From contig JAJPHG010000035.1 of NCBI GenBank assembly GCA_021325375.1, forward strand, positions 1-64,000: 64,000 nucleotides of DNA, read 5' to 3'. Position numbers and translations under genes: made by a program. Within the stretch, counting starts at the first letter, position 1; the number at the start of each line of letters is the position of its first letter. Below the pieces are notes generated by a model, which saw nothing but the letters and a program-made list of their open reading frames with translations, had not been told where the DNA came from and made no database searches. The DNA comes from Alphaproteobacteria bacterium. Its GTDB lineage: Bacteria; Pseudomonadota; Alphaproteobacteria; Micropepsales; Micropepsaceae. This document shows positions 25,099-34,037 of this stretch, in pieces.

Positions 25099-25188
25099 CT
25101 GCCGCCCGAGGAGCTCAAGATGGGCGAGGTGCACATGTTCGAGCACACCCCGCACCCCGTCGAGTTCAAGATGTACTATTCGGTCTGA
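25099..25188 (+). pseudogene. Duplicated, internally deleted glnA 3' end
   Basis: This stretch reads LPPEELK then [22 protein letters not shown] and stop, i.e. the last residues of GlnA with about 120 bases deleted between two GAGCTCAAG-like sites. Compared with the real glnA end the nucleotide differences are all third-position (for example gaa/gag, ccg/ccc, tat/tac, gtg/gtc), so the copy came from a coding glnA, not recent duplication of this exact gene. No start codon belongs to it; it is a remnant. It is followed by its own terminator. Confidence 0.85.
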
Positions 25189-25205
25189 GGACGCTGAAGG
25201 ACGCG

Positions 25206-25237
25206 AAAGGGCCGGATCGTCGATCTGGCCCTTTTTT
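25206..25237 (+). terminator. Rho-independent terminator after glnA remnant
   Basis: AAAGGGCCGGATC-gtc-GATCTGGCCCTTT, 13 pairs with one mismatch, followed by six Ts (25232-25237). It probably served the glnA copy whose tail it follows and now also closes the minus-strand gene ending at 25248. Confidence 0.8.
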
Positions 25238-25247
25238 CCTTTTGCGG

Positions 25248-25724
25248 CTACCGCCGAAACCACGTCAATATGCGCCGCCTTCTACGTGTGGCATATAGAA
25301 AGTCGCGAACGCGTCCTCGTGTGAGCGGGACAATCCGAACCATGAAGCGCCGGAGCCGGACACCGATGCCGGCCGTATCGCGAGGAATAAACCGGGCGAT
25401 GTTCCGGTCCAGTTTCGCGAGGACATCCAAATGGGTTCGCGAGAACACCCCGGCCTCGTCCTCCGGCCAATCCTGCAGCCATCCTGGCGCCCCGTAATCC
25501 AGGGTCAACTCGGTGACGAACCGCATCGCGCGCAAAATCTTGTCCTGCATCTCGCGATCGACCTCGCTCATATCCAGCAATCCAACGGCGCCGCCGCACG
25601 CGATCTCCTCGCAGAGGGCCTGGTCGTCCGGAAACGCCATCAGGACGTCCTCTTTGATCTGGCGATAATACCAGTTGGACATCACCTGATCGGTGCCGTC
25701 GGGAAAAACGACGATGACGGTCAC
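25248..25724 (-). CDS. Hypothetical protein (158 aa)
   Basis: Best start is GTG at 25724, preceded by GGAAGG; the nearby ATG is out of frame and stops at once. The sequence begins MTVIVVFPDGTDQVMSNWYYRQI and continues with AFPDDQALCEEIACGGAVGLLDMSEVDREMQ and a basic, Arg-rich C-terminus (FLYATRRRRRILTWFRR). No family recognised. No signal peptide or membrane helix. It faces the glnA remnant across a shared terminator. Confidence 0.6.
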   Translation of the reverse strand: MTVIVVFPDGTDQVMSNWYYRQIKEDVLMAFPDDQALCEEIACGGAVGLLDMSEVDREMQDKILRAMRFVTELTLDYGAPGWLQDWPEDEAGVFSRTHLDVLAKLDRNIARFIPRDTAGIGVRLRRFMVRIVPLTRGRVRDFLYATRRRRRILTWFRR

Positions 25725-25880
25725 GGCTCCATTTCCTTCCGCGATCGGTCGCGAGCCGCAAGCATAGGACGGCGCGGCCGCTCCACAACCATGGGACGCC
25801 GGACAAATGACCCAGATTTTCCGCCCGCGCTCCACCGAAAAGTGATACGCTCGACCGGCAACTAGGGCGGGACCGGGGCG

Positions 25881-27398
25881 ATGGTGGCGGAGACGTTTAC
25901 GCGGGCGCAAGGCGCGCCGTCCTCCTTCCGGATCCACTGGCCGCCGGTCAGGCGCATCGTGATCGGGCTGCTCCTGATGGCGGCCTTCACGGCGACCGGC
26001 GCGATGCTGCTGCTGATCGTCACCGCCATCCAGTTCCAGAACTTGATCGAGGCGCCGGAGTTCGACTCGCTCAAGATCTCCACCGGCTGGATCCGCCAGG
26101 ACGTGACCTATCTCGAGCATTACTGGACCGAGAGCGCCGCGATCGACAAGAAGGAGCACGAGGCGCAGGACGAAATATTCGCCATCGGACAGCGCGGCGC
26201 GAAGAACCGCGCCGCGATGTCCCACTCGGCGGAGGAGACGCGCAACTTCATCGACCTCAGCGATACCAATTACATCCTGCCGCCTCTGAAGCTGCGGTCC
26301 TTTCCGACGCCGGCCTCGCCTCCGCCGGTCCCGGCCTCACCCGACGTGACCAACGACACCGCGCCGCAGCATGGCGGCGATGCGGCCCAATCCGCTTCGG
26401 CCGGCGCCCAGCCGGCGGACCAGGCGCCGAGCGAGCCCAAGCCCGCGGCGCGGCAGGCGCCGACGGGGGTGAACTATCAAGTGGCGGTGCCGCCGCCCAT
26501 CTCCTACGGCTTCGGCAATGCCGTCGACGACTACTTCGACGCCTACTACGCCGAGCTCGACGGCGCGGCGAACGCCGACGCCGCGCGCAAGTCGCTCAAC
26601 GCCTTCAAGCTCGAGACCTACAAGCGCATGGAGCCTTATTTCGCGGCGCGCGCCCAGTTCGATTCCGACGCGAGCCAGGTCCGCGGCCTCAACGTCGAGC
26701 TGAACGCGCTCCAGGCCCAGCACAAGCAACTCGACGACAATTCGCAGGCGCCCGGCACGCCGCTCGCCAACGGCGCCTATTGGAGCCTGGCCGAGAATTT
26801 CCGCACCTTCAAATCGCTCGTCGGCAACACCGGCTACGACATCATCGCCCTGCCGCGCATGATGCTGGTGCTGCTGCTGTCGATCTTCATGGGGATCCTG
26901 GGCAGCCTCATCTACATCACCAAGGATTTCTATCAGGACCCCGACCGGCGCGGCTTCTGGAGCATCATCTTCCGCGTCGGGCTGGGCGCCGGCGTCGCGT
27001 TCGCGCTGTTCTTCTTCGCGGCCGCAGGCATGCTCGCGATGGCGCAGGCCAAGACCGGCGCGCAATCCGACATGAGCCCCTATCTCATCGCGTTCCTAGG
27101 CATCACCGGCGGCTATCTCTCCGACCGCGTGACGCAATGGATGCGCGAGATGGGCGAGAGCGCGTTCAAGATCAAAGGCGACGGCCCGCCCGACCGCTGG
27201 GCCGTGGGCCTCGCCGACGGATTGAAGGCAAGCGGTCTTGACAGCGCCGCGCTGGCATCTTCCGCTGGCGTCGCGTCCGCCGACGCCGATGCCTGGGTGG
27301 CGATGACCAAACCTGTCCCCGGCGACAAGCAGGCGCTGGTCGCCGCGTTCCTGAGGGAGCATCCGAGCCGGGTGTTCACGGACATCGCGCCTAATTAG
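25881..27398 (+). CDS. Unknown membrane protein with Pro/Ala-rich linker (505 aa)
   Basis: The start is ATG at 25881. One N-terminal membrane helix (about 25-50: VIGLLLMAAFTATGAMLLL), a large soluble region of about 280 residues including a Pro/Ala-rich linker (about 135-200: PTPASPPPVPASPD), a helical segment (VDDYFDAYYAELDGAANAD), then three closely spaced helices (about 326-415: MLVLLLSIFMGILGSLIYI, VGLGAGVAFALFFFAAAG, YLIAFLGITGGYLSD) and a cytoplasmic tail. No catalytic motif seen. It may be a membrane-anchored scaffold or a surface-remodelling protein. It is followed 12 bases later by a GloVer gene in the same direction. Confidence 0.7.
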   Translation: MVAETFTRAQGAPSSFRIHWPPVRRIVIGLLLMAAFTATGAMLLLIVTAIQFQNLIEAPEFDSLKISTGWIRQDVTYLEHYWTESAAIDKKEHEAQDEIFAIGQRGAKNRAAMSHSAEETRNFIDLSDTNYILPPLKLRSFPTPASPPPVPASPDVTNDTAPQHGGDAAQSASAGAQPADQAPSEPKPAARQAPTGVNYQVAVPPPISYGFGNAVDDYFDAYYAELDGAANADAARKSLNAFKLETYKRMEPYFAARAQFDSDASQVRGLNVELNALQAQHKQLDDNSQAPGTPLANGAYWSLAENFRTFKSLVGNTGYDIIALPRMMLVLLLSIFMGILGSLIYITKDFYQDPDRRGFWSIIFRVGLGAGVAFALFFFAAAGMLAMAQAKTGAQSDMSPYLIAFLGITGGYLSDRVTQWMREMGESAFKIKGDGPPDRWAVGLADGLKASGLDSAALASSAGVASADADAWVAMTKPVPGDKQALVAAFLREHPSRVFTDIAPN

Positions 27399-27410
27399 CC
27401 GGGAGCATTC

Positions 27411-28706
27411 ATGTCCTTCCCAGTACAGGTTTCGAAGGCGCTTCGCGTCGCGCCGGCACTCGTGCTGATGCTTGCGGGCGGGCTTGCGGCGAAGGCCAGC
27501 CAGTTGAACGTGTTCTATTCGTTTTGCGCGCAAACGAATTGCACCGACGGCAGAAATCCGACGGGAGGCGTGGTCCGCGATCCCGCAACCGGCAACCTGT
27601 TCGGCACGACGCCGAACGGCGGCCAGACCGGCAATTCCGGGACCGGCTTCGAGGTGATCCCGAAGGGCAAGAAGACAAAGTACGACGTGCTGAACACGTT
27701 CTGCCCGGACGGCAACTGTTCCGACGGCACGATCGAAGGCGGCCTGATCGAGGACGTCAACGGCACGATCTACGGCACGACCGCCACCGGCGAGGGCGCA
27801 AGCAGCGAGGGCATGGCCTTCTCGCTGACGCCCTCGGGCAAGAAATGGAAGTTCAAGACGCTCTACAGCTTCCCGGGCAAAGGCCAGGCCGCGACGAATC
27901 CGATCTATCTCACCTATGCGGGCGCGGACACAGGCGCTCTCTACGACGGCACCTCGCCGCTCTACGGCGTCGCGCAGAAAGACGGCATCGCCAGTGGCGG
28001 CGCGATCTTCGCACTGACGAAGAGCGGCAAGAAGTGGAAAGAGAGCTTGCTCTATAATTTCTGCTCTCAAAGCAATTGCACGGATGGGTTCTTCCCGAAC
28101 CCCGGCCTTGCCATCGACGGCTCCGGAAACATCTACGGCACCACCGGCGCCGGCGGCGCGAACACCAGAGGCACGATCTTCGAGCTTTCGCCGCAAGGCG
28201 GCGGAAGCTGGTCGGAGACGGTTCTCTACAGCTTCTGCTCCGGCTTCGGCTGCCCCGACGGCGCCGATCCGAAAAGCGGCGTCGTGCGCGATGCTTCGGG
28301 AAATCTCTTCGGAAACACCGCGCATGGCGGCGGCGACGGTATCAATCAGGGCACGGTCTACGAGTTCGCCGCGAACTCCCAATACACGGTGCTGCACAGC
28401 TTCTGCCTGGGCTCCTGCACCGACGGGATGAATCCGAATGCACCCTTGCTGCTGGACGGACAGGGCAACCTCTTCGGCACGACCGATTCCGGCGGCACGG
28501 GAATTGAGCCGGGAGGCGTCATATTCGAAATCCACAACGGACAGTTCATCCAGCTCTACAATTTCTGCGTGGACGGCTTCTGCACGGATGGAGAGGAGCC
28601 CTCGCCTTTCGCGCCGTTCGCCATCGACAGCGCAGGCAATCTTTACGGCACGACGGAAGGCGGCGGTGCGCACCGCGCGGGCGAGGTCTTCCAGTTCAAG
28701 CCCTGA
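27411..28706 (+). CDS. Exported GloVer tandem-repeat protein with Cys pairs
   Basis: 431 residues. Signal peptide MSFPVQVSKALRVAPALVLM...AAKA, then seven units of the type VFYSFCAQTNCTDG + GNLFGTTPNGGQ; six of the seven carry a FC(x4-5)C-DG pair. Family: choice-of-anchor/GloVer repeats (TIGR03803). The paired Cys suggest an intra-blade disulfide in an oxidising compartment. The seven-unit count and length fit a beta-propeller. Its stop is 10 bases from the facing histidine kinase. Function unknown. Confidence 0.87.
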   Translation: MSFPVQVSKALRVAPALVLMLAGGLAAKASQLNVFYSFCAQTNCTDGRNPTGGVVRDPATGNLFGTTPNGGQTGNSGTGFEVIPKGKKTKYDVLNTFCPDGNCSDGTIEGGLIEDVNGTIYGTTATGEGASSEGMAFSLTPSGKKWKFKTLYSFPGKGQAATNPIYLTYAGADTGALYDGTSPLYGVAQKDGIASGGAIFALTKSGKKWKESLLYNFCSQSNCTDGFFPNPGLAIDGSGNIYGTTGAGGANTRGTIFELSPQGGGSWSETVLYSFCSGFGCPDGADPKSGVVRDASGNLFGNTAHGGGDGINQGTVYEFAANSQYTVLHSFCLGSCTDGMNPNAPLLLDGQGNLFGTTDSGGTGIEPGGVIFEIHNGQFIQLYNFCVDGFCTDGEEPSPFAPFAIDSAGNLYGTTEGGGAHRAGEVFQFKP

Positions 28707-28715
28707 TCGCGCGGA

Positions 28716-30158
28716 TCACGCCGCGGCCGCCGCCATGTCGAGCTTGCGGTGCTCGCCTTCGAGCGGGAGCACGACATAGGCGCAGCAGCCCTTGCCCGGC
28801 TCGCTCTCCAGCCACGCGCGGCCGCCATGCAGCTCGGCGAGGCCGCGGATGAGCGCCAGCCCGAGGCCGGTGCCGCCCGCCTGGCGGTCGTAGCGGTTGT
28901 CGACCTGGCTGAACGGCGTGAAGATGCGGTCGAGCTTCTCGCGCGGGATGCCGGGGCCGTTGTCCTGCACCGAGATCTGGAAACCGCCGCCGCGCGCGGC
29001 GCTGCCCACGACCTGGATGCGCCCGCCTTCCGGCGTGAACTTCACCGCGTTGGAGACGAGGTTGATCAGGATCTGCTTGAGCGCGCGCTCGTCGGCGAAG
29101 AGCGGCGGCGCCGACGCGTCGACGGTGATCGTGAGCTCCTGGCGCTTCTCGCGCGCCTTGGCGCCGATCAGCTTGAGCGCGATGTCGAAGGTGCGGTGCG
29201 CCTCGAGCGGCTGCGGCTCGATCTCCATCTTGCCGGCCTCGATCTTGGCGACGTCGAGAAGGTCGTTGATCAGGCTCAAGAGATGCGCGCCGGAGGCGTG
29301 GATGTCGCCGGCATATTCCTTGTAGCGCGGCGAGCCCGCGGGCCCGAAGCATTCCTGCGCGATGATCTCGGAAAAGCCCAGGATCGCGTTCAGCGGCGTG
29401 CGCAGCTCATGGCTCATATTGGCGAGGAACGCGGTCTTCGACGCGTTCGCGGTCTCGGCCTCGAAGCGCTTGCGCAGCGCGTCGTCGCGCGTCTCCTCGA
29501 GCTCGCGCGCCAGGTCCTCGACCTGGAAGCGCAGGCGCGAGTCCTCGTCGAGGCGGTGCATCATGCGCCGTCCGTCGAAGAAGAGCTGGGCGGCGACGAG
29601 CGGGATGACGACCGCGGTGCCGTAATCGAGCGCCGAATTGCCGAACGCGAAGCGCAAGGACGCCATCGCGGTGAAGGGGATGAGGCTCGACAGGAACATG
29701 TCCATGTGGCTGGCGCGGCTGACGACGAGGCCGGCGAGGATGCTGATCGTGGCAGCCGCGAGGAAGACGTGGTTGAGGCTGCTCGCGTGGTCCCAGAGCA
29801 GCCACGGCATCAGGCCCCACACGACGCTGACGACGGCCTGCATCGCGACGAAGCGGCCGAACCAGCCCTGCGTGCGCTCCTGTGCGCCCGCGCCGGAGGT
29901 GTCGCGACGATAGAAGGAGACGGCCTTGTCCATCGCCACCATCGTCACGGCCAGCAGCACCGGCGCGATCAGCGCGCGCAGGATCCCCAGCTGCCCGATC
30001 AGGCCCACTTGGTCGGAGGCGAGCACCGCGATGAACAGGCACCAGGCCGGCGCGGAGATCCGCGTCGCGCGCAACGCTTCCGCGGTCATGTCGAGCTGCG
30101 ATTTGAGAACGCGCCCGTCCGCGCTTCTTTGGACGCGCAGGCGCTTGCCAAAACCCAC
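28716..30158 (-). CDS. Membrane-bound sensor histidine kinase (orphan)
   Basis: 480 residues: an N-terminal membrane region of about six hydrophobic segments (35-185) without a large periplasmic domain, a coiled linker (LEETRDDALRKRFEAETANAS), then H-box FLANMSHELRTPLNAILG (His near 252) and the ATPase N/G boxes NGPGIPREKLDRIFTPFS and GGTGLGLALIRGLAELHGG. No response regulator or receiver domain lies next to it. A close paralogue follows at 30415-31845, with the same layout and nearly identical H-box region. Both are minus strand, separated by a palindromic repeat. Signal sensed is unknown; a membrane or redox stimulus is possible. Confidence 0.9.
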   Translation of the reverse strand: MGFGKRLRVQRSADGRVLKSQLDMTAEALRATRISAPAWCLFIAVLASDQVGLIGQLGILRALIAPVLLAVTMVAMDKAVSFYRRDTSGAGAQERTQGWFGRFVAMQAVVSVVWGLMPWLLWDHASSLNHVFLAAATISILAGLVVSRASHMDMFLSSLIPFTAMASLRFAFGNSALDYGTAVVIPLVAAQLFFDGRRMMHRLDEDSRLRFQVEDLARELEETRDDALRKRFEAETANASKTAFLANMSHELRTPLNAILGFSEIIAQECFGPAGSPRYKEYAGDIHASGAHLLSLINDLLDVAKIEAGKMEIEPQPLEAHRTFDIALKLIGAKAREKRQELTITVDASAPPLFADERALKQILINLVSNAVKFTPEGGRIQVVGSAARGGGFQISVQDNGPGIPREKLDRIFTPFSQVDNRYDRQAGGTGLGLALIRGLAELHGGRAWLESEPGKGCCAYVVLPLEGEHRKLDMAAAAA

Positions 30159-30277
30159 GGGTGATCCCTCGTTTACCCTGCTCCGCGTGCGCGGACGATG
30201 AGGATCGTAGCTGCGCGGATGTTAAAATTTACTGAGAAATGGAAGACGTTATGCGTTTGAGCCCGAAGCGGATGGGT

Positions 30278-30380
30278 CATCCTTCGAGGCCCGCTACGCT
30301 CGCACCTCAGGATGACGCGCTCTTTATTCCAGTAGGCACGTCACCCTGAGGTGCCCGCCGAACGCGGGCCTCGAAGGGGT
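30278..30380. repeat. Palindromic intergenic repeat, family D
   Basis: Outer arms CATCCTTCGAGGCCCGC (30278) and GCGGGCCTCGAAGG (30365 on), with an inner pair CACCTCAGGATGACG and CGTCACCCTGAGGTG. CATCCTTCGAG...CACCTCAGGATG is a common kind of dispersed palindrome in alphaproteobacteria. Located between two histidine kinase genes. The remaining bases of this 256-base gap hold nothing recognisable. Confidence 0.72.
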
Positions 30381-30414
30381 CGCGAGCGGCAGCGTAGCGA
30401 CGTGCCGCTGGGCT

Positions 30415-31845
30415 CTATCTCATCGCGCGCCGCTGCAGCGCCGCCATCGGAACCGCTAACGGAAAGTAAACCGTGACCTTGGTTCCCACGCCGACCTCGC
30501 TCTCGATGGTGGCGTTGCCGCCATGGAGCTGGGCGAGGCCCTGGACGAGCGCGAGGCCCAGGCCGGTGCCGCCGCCGTTGCTGTCGTAGCGGTTGTCGAC
30601 CTGGCTGAACGGCTTGAACACCTTGGCGAGCTTTTCCTTCGCGATGCCCGGACCGTTGTCCTCGACCGTGATCGTGAAGCCGCCGCTGTCGGCGAGCCCG
30701 CAGCGCACCTGGATGCGTCCGCCGGCCGGGGTGAACTTGACCGCGTTGGAGACGAGGTTGAGCACGATCTGCTTGACCGCGCGCGGATCGGCGATGATCT
30801 GGCGCATGTTCCTGCCGAGATCGAAGTCGAGCACCTGGCCCTTGGCCGCGGCGCGCGAGCCCATCAGGCGGTGCACGTTCTCGAGCAGCGGCTGGGGGTC
30901 GAGCGGCTGCGGATCGATCTCCATCTTGCCCGCCTCGATCTTGGCGACGTCGAGCAGGTCGTTGATGAGGCTCAAGAGATGCGCGCCGGAATTGTGGATG
31001 TCGCGCGCGTATTCGCTGTAGCGGTCCATCGCCGGCCCGAAGGACTGCTCGGCGATGATGTCGGAGAAGCCCAGGATCGCGTTCAAGGGCGTGCGCAGCT
31101 CGTGGCTCATATTGGCGAGGAAGATGGTCTTCGACGCGTTCGCGGCCTCGGCCTCGAAACGCTTGCGCAGCGCGTCGTCGCGCGCGACCCGCAAGGCATC
31201 CGTCAAATCCTCGTTGGCGAAGCGCGCCGCCAGCATCTCGTCGACGCGATTGCGCGCGATGCCGCCGATCGCGACGATATAGAGCAGCCAGGCGGGCGCG
31301 AGCAAGGTCATGATATGCGCCGTCGTGCCGGGCGAGATCGCGAAGCGCGCCGTGAACACGACGCCGGCCGAAAGCGTTCCCACGACCAGGATGCGGCGCT
31401 GGGCGGCGCAGCGGAACGCGATCTGCCAGACGACGCAGACCATCAGGATCAGGACGTACATGTTGTTGACGGCGTTGCCGTCGACCCAGAAGCACCACGC
31501 CATCGCGCCGCAGCCGGCGGAATAGAGCATCTGGTAGGCGACCATCTCGCGCTCGCGCACGTGAAGGTCGCGCGCGTTGTCGCGGTTGGAGGTGTAGACG
31601 AGATGGCCGATCCCGGTCGTCACGAGCTGGATGGCGACGGCCGCGGCGATCGCGGCCCAGCCGACGGCTCCGAACGTGCCGGGGCCCAGCACGAAGACGA
31701 CGGCGGCGAACACCGTCATCAAGGGGTTGTAGATGATGGACGCGGGCAGGCTCGCCAGGATCTGCTTCTGGCGCGCGTCGAGGTCGCGCAAGTCTTCCTT
31801 GCGCTCCGCGACTTCCAGTCCAGTGCGATTTGCGTGCGTATCCAC
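30415..31845 (-). CDS. Membrane-bound sensor histidine kinase (paralogue of the previous)
   Basis: 476 residues with the same architecture as 28716-30158: about six membrane segments, a coiled linker (VARDDALRKRFEAEAANAS), the H-box FLANMSHELRTPLNAILGFSDII, and DNGPGIAKEKLAKVFKPFS plus GGTGLGLALVQGLAQLHGG. Probably the product of a tandem duplication; the H-box is nearly the same in both, the membrane domain has diverged. No response regulator adjacent. Divergent from parE with about 106 bases between. Confidence 0.9.
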   Translation of the reverse strand: MDTHANRTGLEVAERKEDLRDLDARQKQILASLPASIIYNPLMTVFAAVVFVLGPGTFGAVGWAAIAAAVAIQLVTTGIGHLVYTSNRDNARDLHVREREMVAYQMLYSAGCGAMAWCFWVDGNAVNNMYVLILMVCVVWQIAFRCAAQRRILVVGTLSAGVVFTARFAISPGTTAHIMTLLAPAWLLYIVAIGGIARNRVDEMLAARFANEDLTDALRVARDDALRKRFEAEAANASKTIFLANMSHELRTPLNAILGFSDIIAEQSFGPAMDRYSEYARDIHNSGAHLLSLINDLLDVAKIEAGKMEIDPQPLDPQPLLENVHRLMGSRAAAKGQVLDFDLGRNMRQIIADPRAVKQIVLNLVSNAVKFTPAGGRIQVRCGLADSGGFTITVEDNGPGIAKEKLAKVFKPFSQVDNRYDSNGGGTGLGLALVQGLAQLHGGNATIESEVGVGTKVTVYFPLAVPMAALQRRAMR

Positions 31846-31951
31846 GCTGGGAGGTTTACACGCCGCGCGTTAACGGAGACCTTCCCGAAACGGGTGCGCA
31901 CAGAGCAGCTTTTCGTTAACCTGAACAAATCCTTCGAATCATCTCAGGGCA

Positions 31952-33922
31952 ATGGCAAAAGCACCCGATCTCTTCGATTCCGCGCCCGCCTCGACCAAGG
32001 GCTACACCGCCAAGGACATCGAGGTCCTGGAAGGTCTGGAGCCGGTAAGGCGCCGGCCGGGCATGTACATCGGCGGCACCGACGAGCACGCCCTGCATCA
32101 TCTTGCCGCGGAGATCCTGGACAACGCGATGGACGAGGCGGTCGCGGGCTTCGCCAACCGCATCGAGGTCGATCTCGCGGCGGACGACGTGCTCACCGTC
32201 CGCGACAACGGCCGCGGCATCCCGATCGACCCGCATCCCAAGTTCAAGAACAAATCGGCGCTGGAAGTCATCATGACCACGCTGCATTCGGGCGGGAAGT
32301 TCGGCGGCAAGGTCTACGACACGTCGGGCGGGCTGCACGGCGTCGGCTCCTCGGTCGTCAACGCGCTGTCGGACTGGATGGAGGTCGAGGTCGCGCGCGA
32401 CCGCCGCGCCCACACCATGCGCTTCGAGCGCGGCAAGCCGATCGGGAAGCTGAAAGACGCGGGCGCGGTGAACCGGCGCGGCACCATCGTCTCGTTCCAC
32501 CCCGACCCGCAGATCTTCGGCAAAGAGACGCATTTCTCCGCCGCGCGCCTCTATCGCATGGTCAAGTCGAAGGCCTATCTCTTCCGCGGCGTCGAGATCC
32601 GCTGGAAATGCGATCCCGCCCTCGTCAAGGGCGACACGCCGGCCGAGGACACGCTGAAATTCCCCGGCGGACTGCTCGACTTCCTGCGCAGCGAGGTGGA
32701 GGAGCACGCCACCATCACGCCGCGCGAGTTCTTCGGCAAGCTCGAGAACCGCGATGGGAAGGGTGCCGTCGAATGGGCGGTGACGTGGACGCCGCAGATC
32801 GATCCGTTCGTCCATTCCTATTGCAACACCATCCCGACGCCGCAGGGCGGCACGCATGAGCAGGGATTGCGCAACGCGCTGACGAAGGCGCTGCGCAGCC
32901 ATGGCGAGCGCACCAACAACCGCAAGACCTCGCTGATCACCGCCGACGACGTGATGGGGGCGGCCTGCGCGGTGCTCTCGGTGTTCATCCGCGAGCCCGA
33001 GTTCCAGGGCCAGACCAAGGACAAGCTCTCGACGCCCGACGCGCAGCGCCTGGTCGAGAACGTGGTGCGCGACCATTTCGACCATTGGCTCGCCGAGAGC
33101 CCGGCCGACGCCGACCGCCTGTTCGCCTTCGTCGTCGATCTCGCCGAGGACCGCCTCAAGCGCCGCCAGGAAAAAGAGACGCAGCGCAAATCCGCGACGC
33201 GCAAGCTGCGCCTTCCCGGCAAGCTCGCCGACTGCACGCGCGACGGGCAGGTCGGCACCGAGATCTTCCTCGTCGAGGGCGACAGTGCCGGCGGCTCGGC
33301 CAAGCAGGCGCGCGACCGCGCGACGCAGGCGGTGCTGCCGTTGCGCGGCAAGATCCTCAACGTCGCCAGCGCCGCCGCGGGCAAGCTCGCGCAGAACCAG
33401 GAGCTCGCCGACCTGGTGCAGGCCTTGGGCTGCGGCACCGGCGCGAAGTATCGCGACGAAGACCTGCGCTACGAGCGCGTCATCGTCATGACCGACGCCG
33501 ACGTCGACGGCGCGCACATCGCCTCGCTCCTGCTCACCTTCTTCTATCGCGAGATGCCCAGGCTGATCGCCAAGGGCCACCTCCATCTCGCCATGCCGCC
33601 GCTCTACCGGCTGAGCCACGGCGCCACGACCGTCTATGCCCGCGACGACGCCGACCGCGCGCGGCTGACGAAGAGCGCATTCAAGCCCAACGCGAAAGTG
33701 GAAGTGTCGCGCTTCAAGGGCCTGGGCGAGATGATGCCGGCGCAGCTCAAGGAGACGACGATGCGCCCCGGCCACCGCACGCTGGTCCGCGTCGAGATCG
33801 CCGACGACGAGCGCAACAGCACGGAGAACCTCGTCGAGCGCCTGATGGGCAAGAAGCCCGAGCTGCGCTTCCAGTTCATCCAGGAGAACGCCCAATTCGC
33901 GGCGGCGGCGGTGGATGTGTAG
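31952..33922 (+). CDS. parE: DNA topoisomerase IV subunit B
   Basis: 656 residues, a GHKL ATPase plus TOPRIM protein. It opens EVLEGLEPVRRRPGMYIGG and ALHHLAAEILDNAMDEAVAG (ATP lid and catalytic Glu), has DNGRGIPIDPHP and SGGLHGVGSSVVNAL, and a TOPRIM with TEIFLVEGDSAGGSAKQAR and VMTDADVDGAHI. The length and the compact sequence after TOPRIM fit ParE rather than GyrB (about 800 aa). It decatenates chromosomes after replication, together with ParC encoded elsewhere. Divergent from histidine kinase 2. Confidence 0.95.
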   Translation: MAKAPDLFDSAPASTKGYTAKDIEVLEGLEPVRRRPGMYIGGTDEHALHHLAAEILDNAMDEAVAGFANRIEVDLAADDVLTVRDNGRGIPIDPHPKFKNKSALEVIMTTLHSGGKFGGKVYDTSGGLHGVGSSVVNALSDWMEVEVARDRRAHTMRFERGKPIGKLKDAGAVNRRGTIVSFHPDPQIFGKETHFSAARLYRMVKSKAYLFRGVEIRWKCDPALVKGDTPAEDTLKFPGGLLDFLRSEVEEHATITPREFFGKLENRDGKGAVEWAVTWTPQIDPFVHSYCNTIPTPQGGTHEQGLRNALTKALRSHGERTNNRKTSLITADDVMGAACAVLSVFIREPEFQGQTKDKLSTPDAQRLVENVVRDHFDHWLAESPADADRLFAFVVDLAEDRLKRRQEKETQRKSATRKLRLPGKLADCTRDGQVGTEIFLVEGDSAGGSAKQARDRATQAVLPLRGKILNVASAAAGKLAQNQELADLVQALGCGTGAKYRDEDLRYERVIVMTDADVDGAHIASLLLTFFYREMPRLIAKGHLHLAMPPLYRLSHGATTVYARDDADRARLTKSAFKPNAKVEVSRFKGLGEMMPAQLKETTMRPGHRTLVRVEIADDERNSTENLVERLMGKKPELRFQFIQENAQFAAAAVDV

Positions 33923-33925
33923 CTC

Positions 33926-34020
33926 CATTGTCGTGGCCCGCGACTGCGGGCCACCCGGGTGACACTGGCAGGATTGTGCAGAACCTAGCTGGGCGGCCCG
34001 CATCCGCGGACCGTGACAAT
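33926..34020. repeat. Palindromic intergenic repeat, family C copy 1
   Basis: Arms CATTGTCGTGGCCCGCGACTG (33926) and GGACCGTGACAAT (to 34020) enclosing GCGGGCCACCC and the complementary CTGGGCGGCCCGC; the unit GTGCAGAACCTAGCTGGG... occurs here and, in reverse orientation, at 43727-43770. Lies between the convergent genes parE and the M28 peptidase. Confidence 0.8.
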
Positions 34021-34037
34021 TGTGGTTTTCTGGAAAC

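Noticed and set aside
24031-25188. A phage or integron as the source of the vapBC segment at glnA
   Set aside because: No integrase, attC-like site or phage gene is visible; only the duplicated tail supports an insertion.
31916-34003. Long minus-strand frame antisense to parE
   Set aside because: parE motifs are clear on the plus strand; the reverse frame has no recognisable domain.
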